Source of the DNA: an uncultured Prevotella sp.
Lineage (GTDB): Bacteria > Bacteroidota > Bacteroidia > Bacteroidales > Bacteroidaceae
NCBI GenBank assembly: GCA_944320355.1
Contig: CALUHC010000003.1
Span: 1-34,419 of the forward strand
DNA: 34,419 bases
Direction of reading: 5' to 3'
Shown: positions 24,763 to 32,122 of the stretch, piece by piece
Position numbering within the stretch: position 1 is the first letter of the stretch
How the letters are laid out: every line of letters starts with the position of its first letter
Notes under the pieces: model-generated
What the model saw: only the letters and a program-made list of their open reading frames with translations
What the model was told of the DNA's origin: nothing
Database searches by the model: none
Made by a program: the position numbers and the translations under genes

Positions 24763-26202
24763 TCACTTCACTACGACCTTGCGCACCGTTCCGTCCTTCA
24801 TGCGGACTATGTTCACGCCCTTGCGGGCTGCGCCGAGGCGTTGCCCGCCGAGGCTGTAGCGGCTCTCGGGCGCGCCGGCGGCCGCCTCGGGCGCGCCGAT
24901 GCCCGATGTTATGTCGAACGGCACGCTCACAAACTCGGTCTTGCCGCGCTGCGTGGCGCTCACCACCACGCTCAGCCGGCCCGTCACTCCGTCGGCCAGC
25001 ACAAGGCGGCCGTCGGCGGTCAGCGAGGCCATGCCCGCCGTGCCGTCGTAGGCCGAGTCGGGCAGCGCGTAGCTGACTGTGCCCTCGTTGGTGGCAAAAG
25101 AGAAGAGTGAGGCCAGCTCCACGCTGCGCCCGGTCTGCACGGCGGCCTCGGCCGTGGTGCGGTTGCCGTTCAGGTCGTCGAGGCAGAAGTAGGCCGGCGT
25201 GTTCAGGTAGCCGTAGCTCTTGTCGCTGCCGTCCATGGCGAAGCTGACCGTCAGCACCCGTCCGAGGCTGCGCAGGTCGACCCACTGCCACGTGTCGAGG
25301 TAGTAGTGGTCGGCGGCAGAGGCCTGACGGTAGTCCGCCAGGTAGTGTTCCACGGTGGCGGTGGTGCCGTCGGCGCGCGTGCCGGTGAACGTCACCTTGA
25401 GGAACGAGCCGTCGGTGAAGGGCTGCGAGTAGCCGTCGCCGTTCTTGATAGAGTTCAGCGCGTAGGCATTGTTGGTAATGTACAGGCCGCTGATGGTGTC
25501 GCCCCCGGCGGCGTTGAGCACCGTGATGGTGCCGCTGTCGAAGGCCACGGCAAAGTTGGCCGAGCCGTCATGGCCGCCGCCCGTGGCCGAGTTGTACTGG
25601 TCGCTGAGCGACTCGAACCCGGCAGACGTACTGTTGGAGTAGGCAAAGCCCGACCACGAGCCCCAGTCGAGGCTGTAGTTGTTGCTGAAACTGTACGACC
25701 CGCTGACGAACGACCCGGCCATCTGCGTGTCGCCGTATGTGCCCGTCACGGCCTCGCCCTTGGTGTCGGGGCCTGCCCACGCGCTCTCCTCGTCCAGCCA
25801 TAGGTTCTCCATCGTTGCGGCCACAGCCTCGCCCGTGACAATGACGCGGCATGTGTCGGCGGCCTGCTTGCCGTTGGCGTCGGTCACTGTGACGTAGTAC
25901 AGGTCGCACTCCGCCGGCGCATAGCCCGTCGTTGCCGTGCCAGCCTCACCAAGAGTAGCCGTGCCTATCTCCTCGCGCAGGCCGTTGGTCCAGGCCAGTG
26001 TGAACGGAGCCGTGCCCCCGCTGACGCGGGCCGTGAGCACGGCCTCGGCGCCTGCGGCCACCGTGTCGCCCTCGGCCACCACGGCCAATGCTTCCACCTG
26101 CGGGTCATTGCCTGCAGGCCGTACTGCCGCCATGGCAGGCATGGCGGTCAGGGCCACTGCAAGCGGCCCTGCAAGAAAGTAAACTCTCTTCTTCATAATC
26201 AT
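24763..26202 (-). CDS. DUF4465 surface protein under cobalamin riboswitch control
   Basis: A 479-residue exported protein. Signal peptide ending near AMPAMAAV; an Ig/PKD-like domain (about 35-125, with GTAPFTLAWTNG and YYVTVTDANGKQAADTC); a DUF4465 beta-sandwich (about 130-340, with WAGPDTKG, FSNNYSLDWGSWSGFAYSNS and YYLDTWQWVDLRSLG); a further beta domain; and a short C-terminal stretch YSLGGQRL...KGVNIVRMKDG like the sorting ends of type IX-secreted proteins in Prevotella. DUF4465 proteins in gut Bacteroidetes have been reported, as I recall, to include B12-binding surface proteins (BtuH). The cobalamin riboswitch in its leader supports a role in B12 capture. ATG 26202 (MIMKKR) is chosen because it opens the signal peptide; the longer frame runs into the riboswitch. 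Confidence 0.9.
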   Translation of the reverse strand: MIMKKRVYFLAGPLAVALTAMPAMAAVRPAGNDPQVEALAVVAEGDTVAAGAEAVLTARVSGGTAPFTLAWTNGLREEIGTATLGEAGTATTGYAPAECDLYYVTVTDANGKQAADTCRVIVTGEAVAATMENLWLDEESAWAGPDTKGEAVTGTYGDTQMAGSFVSGSYSFSNNYSLDWGSWSGFAYSNSTSAGFESLSDQYNSATGGGHDGSANFAVAFDSGTITVLNAAGGDTISGLYITNNAYALNSIKNGDGYSQPFTDGSFLKVTFTGTRADGTTATVEHYLADYRQASAADHYYLDTWQWVDLRSLGRVLTVSFAMDGSDKSYGYLNTPAYFCLDDLNGNRTTAEAAVQTGRSVELASLFSFATNEGTVSYALPDSAYDGTAGMASLTADGRLVLADGVTGRLSVVVSATQRGKTEFVSVPFDITSGIGAPEAAAGAPESRYSLGGQRLGAARKGVNIVRMKDGTVRKVVVK

Positions 26203-26309
26203 TGCTGTTGGTTTATAAAATGTTACGGTTGATGCTAACGAACAGGCACAATGCACCCCATGGAGCACTGCTCCCGGGCAGCGTTTTGCGCTTTGTTGTC
26301 GGTGGCTGT

Positions 26310-26342
26310 CCGTCGCCCCTGTCCTCGAGGGGTGGCAGACGG
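26310..26342 (-). promoter_or_regulatory. probable expression-platform hairpin of the riboswitch
   Basis: On the minus strand CCGTC (26342-26338) pairs with GACGG (26314-26310), enclosing CCCCT/AGGGG. It begins a few bases after the aptamer. No U-tract follows, so control of translation or an alternative fold is more likely than simple termination. Confidence 0.45.
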
Positions 26343-26346
26343 TGTC

Positions 26347-26483
26347 GCAAGGCAGGTCTTCTGACTTGCCGCCCGGATAACGAACGCCTTCCCGGCAATG
26401 CCCAGTGGCTTTGTTGTTCGTTCCTGATAAGGGCGGCTCACAGCAGCGGGACTGTCGGGGATTCGCACCCCGTTCCCTTTTAA
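26347..26483 (-). ncRNA. cobalamin (B12) riboswitch
   Basis: The minus-strand leader contains the class signature in order: AAAGGGAACGGGGTGCGAAT, CCCCGACAGTCCCGCTGCTG, the B12-box region GCCACTGGGCATTGCCGGGA followed by AGGC, and GCAAGTCAGAAGACCTGCC at the 3' end. All conserved core blocks (GGTGCGAATCC, CCGCTGCTGTGA, GCCACTGG, GTCAGAAGACCTGCC) are intact. Ligand binding normally lowers expression of uptake genes. It begins about 20 bases after the predicted transcription start. Confidence 0.95.
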
Positions 26484-26512
26484 TCACCTGTTAGAGTGAA
26501 CCATTGCGAGTG

Positions 26513-26520
26513 CAAAGGTA
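26513..26520 (-). promoter_or_regulatory. promoter -7 box of the riboswitch transcript
   Basis: TACCTTTG on the minus strand, just upstream of the aptamer; no TTTG at the -33 distance, where the preceding terminator hairpin lies. Confidence 0.6.
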
Positions 26521-26535
26521 ATGCAAAATATCGAG

Positions 26536-26580
26536 AAACCGCCTCCCTGCGGCATAAAAATGCGCGGGGAGGCGGTTTTT
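26536..26580. terminator. hairpin terminator after the M20 peptidase gene
   Basis: AAACCGCCTCCCTGC (26536-26550) pairs along its length with GCGGGGAGGCGGTTT (26564-26578), one wobble. The T-run is better on the plus strand (five) than on the minus strand (three), but its place between the M20 stop and the riboswitch promoter suggests it ends the M20 transcript. Confidence 0.65.
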
Positions 26581-26600
26581 GCGTTCGGGCGGCGGGCGGC

Positions 26601-27662
26601 CTACAGCCTCAGTCCGGAGAGCAGGCTGACGTATGTCTCGATGGCCGAGGCCACCTCGTCGAGGCCGATGTACTCGTCGGCGGAGTGCGAGCGGGCGGAG
26701 TCGCCCGGCCCGAGCTTCATAGAGGGGAAGGGCATCAGGGCCTGGTCCGACAGCGTGGGCGAGCCGAAAGGCACCATGCCCATGGCGCGGCAGCGGGCGG
26801 CGAGCGGATGGGCGGGGTCGAGGCGCGACGAGCCGAGGCGCGTGGAGCGGGCGCGCAGCTCGCTCTTCATGCCGGCCTGCAGCAGGGCCAGCGCCTCGGG
26901 GTTGGTGTAAAGCTCGTTGGTGCGCACGTCGATGGTGAAGCGGCACTCGTCGGGTATGACGTTGTGCTGCGTGCCGGCGTTGATTATTGTGACGGTGGCC
27001 ATGGTGGGGCCGAGCAGCCGGCTCACCCTCTCGAAGCGGTATGAGCGCAGCCACTCGATGTCGTCCATGGCCTCGTAGATGGCGTTGAGCCCCTCGCCTC
27101 GGGCGGCGTGGCCCGAGCGTCCGCGCGCCACGGCGTCGATGACCATCAGCCCCTTCTCGGCGATGGCGGGCTGCATACCCGTAGGTTCGCCCACTATGGC
27201 CACGTCGATGCGCGGCAGCAGGGGCAGGGCGCGGCTGATGCCGTCGGCTCCCGACACCTCTTCCTCGGCCGAGGCGAGGTAAACGAGGTTGTAGGCGCGC
27301 TCCATGCCGGCCATGATGCGGAAGGCCTGGAGCAGGCCGACGAGGCCGCCGCCGCAGTCGTTGCTGCCCAGGCCGTAGAGCCTGCCGCCCTCCGTGCAGG
27401 GGCAGAAGGGCGGCCGCGTCCACGACGGCACGGGCTTCACCGTGTCTATGTGGGCGTTGAGCAGCAGCGTGGGCCGGCTGTCGTCGTGGCCTGGAGCCAC
27501 CGCCCACACGTTGTTTGCCTCGCGGCGCGGCTGCAGTCCGCACCCTTTCATGTAGTCTTCCATCACGTCGGCGGCCGCCTTCTCGTCGCGGCTCACCGAC
27601 GGGGTGGCGATGAGCCGCCTCAGCAGCTCCACCGCCTCGGCGGCATATTTGTCGTGTTTCAT
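26601..27662 (-). CDS. M20 family deacetylase, ArgE/DapE type (probable acetylornithine or acetylcitrulline deacetylase)
   Basis: A 353-residue cytosolic zinc amidohydrolase. Metal and catalytic residues are visible: His71 and Asp73 in NAHIDTVKPV, Asp102 in GLGSNDCGGG, and the Glu133-Glu134 pair in SAEEEVSGAD; the dimerisation (lid) domain starts near GEKGLMVID-type sequence AEKGLMVIDAVARGRSGHAA. This is the ArgE/DapE subgroup. Bacteroidetes use N-acylated arginine intermediates and an ArgE-like enzyme that deacylates citrulline, so arginine synthesis is the likeliest pathway, but no other arg gene is in the window. ATG 27662 is preferred; the upstream 40 codons are promoter and family E leader. 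Confidence 0.88.
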   Translation of the reverse strand: MKHDKYAAEAVELLRRLIATPSVSRDEKAAADVMEDYMKGCGLQPRREANNVWAVAPGHDDSRPTLLLNAHIDTVKPVPSWTRPPFCPCTEGGRLYGLGSNDCGGGLVGLLQAFRIMAGMERAYNLVYLASAEEEVSGADGISRALPLLPRIDVAIVGEPTGMQPAIAEKGLMVIDAVARGRSGHAARGEGLNAIYEAMDDIEWLRSYRFERVSRLLGPTMATVTIINAGTQHNVIPDECRFTIDVRTNELYTNPEALALLQAGMKSELRARSTRLGSSRLDPAHPLAARCRAMGMVPFGSPTLSDQALMPFPSMKLGPGDSARSHSADEYIGLDEVASAIETYVSLLSGLRL

Positions 27663-27681
27663 ATCCTTGCTGTCATGGCAA

Positions 27682-27738
27682 CGCTGTCGGACGGGAATGC
27701 AACCGGTTTGCGATTTCCCGGACACAGCTTGCCCCATG
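27682..27738 (-). promoter_or_regulatory. family E hairpin leader of the M20 peptidase gene
   Basis: On the minus strand, directly after the -7 box: TGCATGGGGCAAGCTGTGTC, then GGGAAATCGCAA, loop ACCGG, TTGCATTCCC, and ACAGCG. Inner stem GGGAA/TTCCC and GCAA/TTGC; outer pairing here is GCTGT with ACAGC instead of GCAAGC with GCTTGC. It is the most divergent of the four copies. Confidence 0.5.
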
Positions 27739-27769
27739 CAAAGGTAACGAAATTCCGCGAGGCCGCAAA
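27739..27769 (-). promoter_or_regulatory. promoter of the M20 peptidase gene
   Basis: TTTG (27769-27766) and TACCTTTG (27746-27739) on the minus strand, 19 bp apart; leader about 70 bases. Confidence 0.8.
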
Positions 27770-27888
27770 AATATCCTCGCACGGCTTTTCACGAAAGCGC
27801 TCTCAGTGGCGGACGGATGCCTCAATATGCCATATATTTTCCGGACACTCTCGCTTCCGGTTGGCAGGCTGCATCAAGCAGGTTTGCA

Positions 27889-27997
27889 AAACGCGCCGTT
27901 TTGCCTTGCGAAACGGCTCGTTTCGCCGCCCGAAACGTGCCGTTTTGGAGGCCAAAACGACCCGTTTCGCAACACGTTGAGTATCAAGACGTTGCAC
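27889..27997. repeat. family D palindrome array, copy 4
   Basis: Series of pairs: AAAACGCGCCGTTTTG, CGAAACGGCTCGTTTCG, CGAAACGTGCCGTTTTGGAG with CCAAAACGACCCGTTTCG, then the tail CGCAACACGTTGAGTATCAA and GACGTTGCAC. Organisation is the same as copy 3. Confidence 0.7.
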
Positions 27998-28341
27998 AAC
28001 CAGCGGCAGACATATTGAGACTCTTGCCATTCCATGCTGCAAAACCGCCATGACCGCCGCCCGCAGCGACACGGCCTTAGCCGCGCTACGCCCAGAGCTA
28101 TTGGGCAAACAGCCGGCCCGGGCGCAGCCGTTTCCTCATCCTCAGGAGCTGTCTTGATCTTGCCAACTGTCGGTTCGACTTGGATTTTCGAGGCCGCCCT
28201 GCCCGCCTGGTGAGGAGCATTGCAGGCTATGCGACGAAGCAAGACGGGCGGACATGACCGAAAATACATTCAAATAAACAGGGATGAACGCAGCTTTGAC
28301 AAAACCAAAACAGCTTCTTAACTCTTAATTCTTCATTAATT

Positions 28342-28373
28342 TTTGCCTACTTGGCGCGAAAGTTGTAACTTTG
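28342..28373 (+). promoter_or_regulatory. gpmI promoter
   Basis: TTTG at 28342-28345 and TAACTTTG at 28366-28373, 20 bp apart; leader about 33 bases. Confidence 0.85.
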
Positions 28374-28412
28374 CGGCCAAAAGATTGACATTAATAAATA
28401 AGGATTAAGACT

Positions 28413-29936
28413 ATGGCAAAGAAAGCACTGCTGATGATCCTCGACGGATGGGGCATCGGCAAACACGGCAAGGGTGACGTGATCTATAACACCCCGACCC
28501 CTTATCTCGACTATCTCACGGCCGTGAGCGCGCACTCGCAGCTGCAGGCCTCGGGCGAAGACGTCGGCCTGCCCGACGGACAGATGGGCAACTCGGAAGT
28601 GGGGCACCTCAACATCGGCGCCGGACGCATCGTATATCAGGACCTCGTGAAGATTAACCGCGCCTGCAAGGACGGCTCCATCATGCAGAACCCAGAGATA
28701 GTGAGCGCATACACATACGCCAAGGAGAACGGCAAGAAGCTCCACCTGATGGGCCTCACCTCAAACGGAGGCGTGCACTCGTCGCTCGACCACCTCTACA
28801 AGCTCATTGAGATAGCCAAGGAGTACGGCCTCAAGGAGACCTACGTGCACTGCTTCATGGACGGCCGCGACACCGACCCGAAGAGCGGCGTGGGCTTCAT
28901 ACGCGACCTGCAGCAGCACTGCGAGGCCAACGGCGCGCACATTGCAGGCATAGTGGGCCGCTTCTACGCCATGGACCGCGACAAGCGCTGGGCGCGCGTC
29001 AAGGAGGCATACGACCTGCTCGTAAGCGGCAAGGGCAAGCAGTCGGCCGACATGGTGAAGGCCATGGAGGAGAGCTATGCCGAGGGCGTGACCGACGAGT
29101 TCATCAAGCCGATATGCAACTCCACCGTCGACGGGACAATACAGGAGGGCGACGTGGTGATATTCTTCAACTTCCGCAACGACCGCGCAAAGGAGCTCAC
29201 GCAGGTGTTGACACAGCAGGATATGCCCGAGGAGGGAATGCACACCATCAAGGGGCTGCAATACTACTGCATGACGCCCTACGACGCGTCGTTCACCGGC
29301 GTGCACATCCTCTTCCCCAAGGAGAACGTGGAGGACACTCTGGGCGAATACCTGAGCAAGCAGGGCAAGAAGCAGCTCCACACGGCCGAGACAGAGAAGT
29401 ACGCCCACGTGACGTTCTTCTTCAACGGAGGCCGCGAGAAGCCTTTCGAAGGCGAGGACCGAATACTCGTGCCGTCGCCCAAGGTGGCCACGTATGACCT
29501 CAAGCCCGAGATGAGCGCATACGAGGTGAAGGACAAGCTCGTGGGAGCCATCAACACACAGGAGTACGACTTCATCGTGGTCAACTTCGCCAACGGCGAC
29601 ATGGTGGGCCACACCGGCGTATACAACGCCATAGCCAAGGCCGTGTGGGCAGTGGACAACTGCGTCCGCGAGGTCATCGAGGCAGCCAAGGCCAACGGCT
29701 ACGAGGCCATCATTATAGCCGACCACGGAAACGCCGACAACGCCATCAACGCCGACGGAACGCCCAACACGGCCCACTCGCTCAACCCCGTGCCGTTCAT
29801 CTACGTCACCGACAACAACAGCGCGACGGTGAAAGACGGCCGACTGGCCGACGTGGCCCCGTCCATACTCCACATCATGGGCCTGGAGCAGCCTGCCGAC
29901 ATGACGGGCGAGAACCTGATTTCGGACAACAAATAA
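28413..29936 (+). CDS. gpmI: 2,3-bisphosphoglycerate-independent phosphoglycerate mutase
   Basis: A 507-residue cytosolic glycolytic enzyme that interconverts 3- and 2-phosphoglycerate through a phosphoserine and two Mn ions. The alkaline-phosphatase-like domain begins [11 protein letters not shown] with metal ligand Asp11; the catalytic Ser61 is in [16 protein letters not shown]. The phosphotransferase domain insert (about 77-310) has [11 protein letters not shown] and [12 protein letters not shown]. Later metal-binding segments [14 protein letters not shown] and [11 protein letters not shown] are complete. Length and motifs match standard GpmI. The gene is monocistronic with a strong promoter and a 20-bp terminator stem. 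Confidence 0.98.
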   Translation: MAKKALLMILDGWGIGKHGKGDVIYNTPTPYLDYLTAVSAHSQLQASGEDVGLPDGQMGNSEVGHLNIGAGRIVYQDLVKINRACKDGSIMQNPEIVSAYTYAKENGKKLHLMGLTSNGGVHSSLDHLYKLIEIAKEYGLKETYVHCFMDGRDTDPKSGVGFIRDLQQHCEANGAHIAGIVGRFYAMDRDKRWARVKEAYDLLVSGKGKQSADMVKAMEESYAEGVTDEFIKPICNSTVDGTIQEGDVVIFFNFRNDRAKELTQVLTQQDMPEEGMHTIKGLQYYCMTPYDASFTGVHILFPKENVEDTLGEYLSKQGKKQLHTAETEKYAHVTFFFNGGREKPFEGEDRILVPSPKVATYDLKPEMSAYEVKDKLVGAINTQEYDFIVVNFANGDMVGHTGVYNAIAKAVWAVDNCVREVIEAAKANGYEAIIIADHGNADNAINADGTPNTAHSLNPVPFIYVTDNNSATVKDGRLADVAPSILHIMGLEQPADMTGENLISDNK

Positions 29937-29962
29937 ACCCAAACCACACGCAATACAACCAT

Positions 29963-30011
29963 AAACAAACAATGGCGGCCTCCCCGACAAAAGGAGGCCG
30001 CCATTGTTTGT
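29963..30011 (+). terminator. gpmI terminator
   Basis: Twenty-base arms 29963-29982 and 29992-30011 are perfectly complementary (AACAAACAATGGCGGCCTCC on the left), loop of nine. The right arm ends TTGTTTGTT instead of a pure T-run. The long perfect stem is unusual for a terminator and could also stabilise the mRNA. Confidence 0.75.
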
Positions 30012-30093
30012 TGGCGCAAACCCTACAACAAGGAACGGGCACACAGCCCAAATGACGGGCAGGCATACGCCAAAGCAAGCCGCCACACGCGTC

Positions 30094-30546
30094 TCAACGG
30101 CGCGAGGCGAAGAAGTCTTTCATAAGGCGGGCGCACTCCGTGGAAAGCACTCCGGAAACAACCTTGCACTTTGGATGCAAGGCCCGGGGGGCAAAGACAG
30201 TATAGCCACGCTTCTCATCGGGCGCGCCATAGACCACGCGGGCCACCTGAGCCCAACCTATCGCCCCTGCGCACATGACACAAGGCTCCACGGTCACATA
30301 TAGCGTACAGTCGGAGAGATACTTCCCTCCAATGGTGTTCGCGGCGGCGGTAAGGGCCTGCATCTCCGCGTGGGCCGTGACATCGCAAAGCGTCTCCGTA
30401 AGGTTGTGGGCGCGAGACACCACTCTGCCGCGGCACACCACCACCGCACCTACCGGCACTTCGCCCGCCTTGCGGGCCTCGCCGGCCTCGGCCAGCGCAA
30501 GGCGCATATAGCGCTCGTCCGCCGCCTGCTGTTCTTCTGCTGTCAT
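30094..30546 (-). CDS. tadA: tRNA-specific adenosine-34 deaminase / nucleoside deaminase
   Basis: A 150-residue cytosolic zinc deaminase. The zinc and catalytic residues are His59-Ala-Glu61 in TAHAEMQAL and Cys89/Cys92 in EPCVMCAGAIGW. The overall pattern (RYMRLALAEAGEARKAGEVPVGAVVV, VYGAPDEKRG near the C-terminal half) is that of TadA, which converts A34 to inosine in tRNA-Arg(ACG). A related guanine or cytosine deaminase cannot be fully excluded, but length and the PCVMCAGA signature favour TadA. It starts 65 bases after the acetylesterase stop on the same strand with no promoter of its own that I can see. Confidence 0.9.
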   Translation of the reverse strand: MTAEEQQAADERYMRLALAEAGEARKAGEVPVGAVVVCRGRVVSRAHNLTETLCDVTAHAEMQALTAAANTIGGKYLSDCTLYVTVEPCVMCAGAIGWAQVARVVYGAPDEKRGYTVFAPRALHPKCKVVSGVLSTECARLMKDFFASRR

Positions 30547-30611
30547 ATAATATAGATATGTATAGGCGCTTCAATGCCGCCACTGCCACTTTCCAACCGC
30601 CACAAGCCGCC

Positions 30612-32054
30612 CTACCGCGCCTGACCGGCCTTCACAGCCGCAAAAGGAACGGCAGGAAGACCCTCTGAATTCTCAAGGTTTGGCTCGGCCATCTCGTGCC
30701 ATCCGTAACGCACAAAGCACGGAGACGGCACGTATGGGCTGTATGTGACAACGGTACTGTCGGAGCTTATGTCGGCCACAGCGGGATGGAACACACCGTC
30801 GCTTCCCGCCACCTCGAACCACCCAACGCGCTTGCCGTCGCGTGTGCGCAGACTGTCGGCCGCGTGCGAGAAGGTGACAACGAGCTTGCCACCGTCGGCC
30901 CGGACGCTCTCAAAGCGCGGTCCCGACCACTCTGTGCCCTTGCGGCCGTATGTCTTGGCAAGGGCAACGCGGGCAAGGCGCGCTCCGACCGTCCATTTGT
31001 ATGACGGATGTATGTCGTTTATGTCGTCCACGAGGTCGGTTATGCAAACGTACTCGCTGCCCGCCACAAGCCTTCCCGCCTCCTTCTGCTGCTCGCGGAA
31101 CAGCGGAAGGGTCTCTGCCGTCTGCGGTCCGTTGTTGTGGCGGTGCATCCTGTCGGAATATACATGAGGCGCAAGGAGCACGTAATAGAACGGAGCGGCG
31201 GGCGCGGCGAAGGCGTTGCGCCACCAGTCGGTCATCACTTTGAACTTCTCTGCGTAGCGGTTGTCGCCCGCGCCGCAGTTGTTTTCACCCTGATACCAAA
31301 TGAAGCCGCGCACAGCCAGAGGCGCAAGCGGCTCAATGTATGTGGCATACCACTGCCCGGAGCCCACCCCGCCGATGCGCCCCGTGCGGCTCAACTCGCC
31401 GGCAAAGAGCGGTGACGCCGCGTAAGCCTCACGCGGAGTCCACGTCTCTATGAGCGTTCCGCCAAGCGCGGCAGTGACGATGCCCACCGGCACACCGAGG
31501 CTCTGCTGCAGCGAACGGGCGAAGTAGTAGCCCACAGCCGACACGCTGGGCAGGCTCTCGCCGCTCGCCTCGGCCCAAGGTTTCTGCCCCTTGCGCGCCG
31601 AGACATAGACGCGCAGCATCGGGTTGGCAGGCTTCCGCATCTCTATTTCGGCCGAATCGACCCCCTTGGCGGGCGGCACGAACGCCTTGTGGCGGCGCAT
31701 GGAGTACTCCATGTTGGACTGTCCGGCGGCAATCCACACCTCGCCCACCACCACGTTCTCGCACTCTATCACCTCGCTACGGCCCTTGATGGTCAGCGTG
31801 CGAGGCGTTGCGTCGGCCAGCATAGGCTGCAACTCCACCCGCCATGTGCTGTCGGCGGCGGCCTTGGCCTTTTGTTTCTGCCTGCCAAACGTCACGGTGA
31901 TGCGCTCGCCAGGGGCGGCCTTGCCCCAGATGGGCACCGTGCGTCCTTGCTGCAGGACCATGTTCGAGGATATCACGGGCGGCGTTGTCAGCTTGGCCTG
32001 GGCCGTCAGTGATGCCGCAAGGACGGCGATTGTCAGCGAAAGCAGTCTGGTCAT
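30612..32054 (-). CDS. sialate O-acetylesterase family carbohydrate esterase
   Basis: A 480-residue secreted esterase of the SASA/SGNH type that removes O-acetyl groups from sugars. Signal peptide 1-20 (SLTAQA), a jelly-roll-like N-terminal domain with SSNMVLQQGRTVPIWGKAAPGE (30-51), the catalytic block IAAGQSNMEYSM with Ser113, the segment FIWYQGENN, and the Asp-x-x-His block in VDDINDIHPSYK. All catalytic positions are present. It starts 68 bases after the GH28 polygalacturonase gene, so removal of acetyl groups from pectin is a more likely job than sialic acid trimming; this is inference. The long open frame reaching 32645 is only antisense overlap with GH28. Confidence 0.93.
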   Translation of the reverse strand: MTRLLSLTIAVLAASLTAQAKLTTPPVISSNMVLQQGRTVPIWGKAAPGERITVTFGRQKQKAKAAADSTWRVELQPMLADATPRTLTIKGRSEVIECENVVVGEVWIAAGQSNMEYSMRRHKAFVPPAKGVDSAEIEMRKPANPMLRVYVSARKGQKPWAEASGESLPSVSAVGYYFARSLQQSLGVPVGIVTAALGGTLIETWTPREAYAASPLFAGELSRTGRIGGVGSGQWYATYIEPLAPLAVRGFIWYQGENNCGAGDNRYAEKFKVMTDWWRNAFAAPAAPFYYVLLAPHVYSDRMHRHNNGPQTAETLPLFREQQKEAGRLVAGSEYVCITDLVDDINDIHPSYKWTVGARLARVALAKTYGRKGTEWSGPRFESVRADGGKLVVTFSHAADSLRTRDGKRVGWFEVAGSDGVFHPAVADISSDSTVVTYSPYVPSPCFVRYGWHEMAEPNLENSEGLPAVPFAAVKAGQAR

Positions 32055-32122
32055 AATTGGCCTTTTTATGTGATACCTGGGAGTTTTGGGAGTGAAGTGA
32101 GGGCCGGTGCAGGCTTTGCGCC

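Larger units (their letters stand above)
27663..28412. other. divergent intergenic region between the M20 gene and gpmI
   Basis: Holds the family E leader and full promoter of the M20 gene (27682-27769), a family D array (27889-27997), about 300 bases (28010-28320) in which I see nothing recognisable, and the gpmI promoter (28342-28373). An open frame of 131 codons on the minus strand (27874-28269) runs into the palindrome array and is not supported. Confidence 0.65.

Noticed and set aside
27874-28269. 131-codon minus-strand frame
   Set aside because: Its C-terminal half is the family D array and the rest has no recognisable signal or ribosome binding site.
28761-30086. 441-codon open frame on the minus strand
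   Set aside because: Antisense shadow of gpmI running through its terminator.
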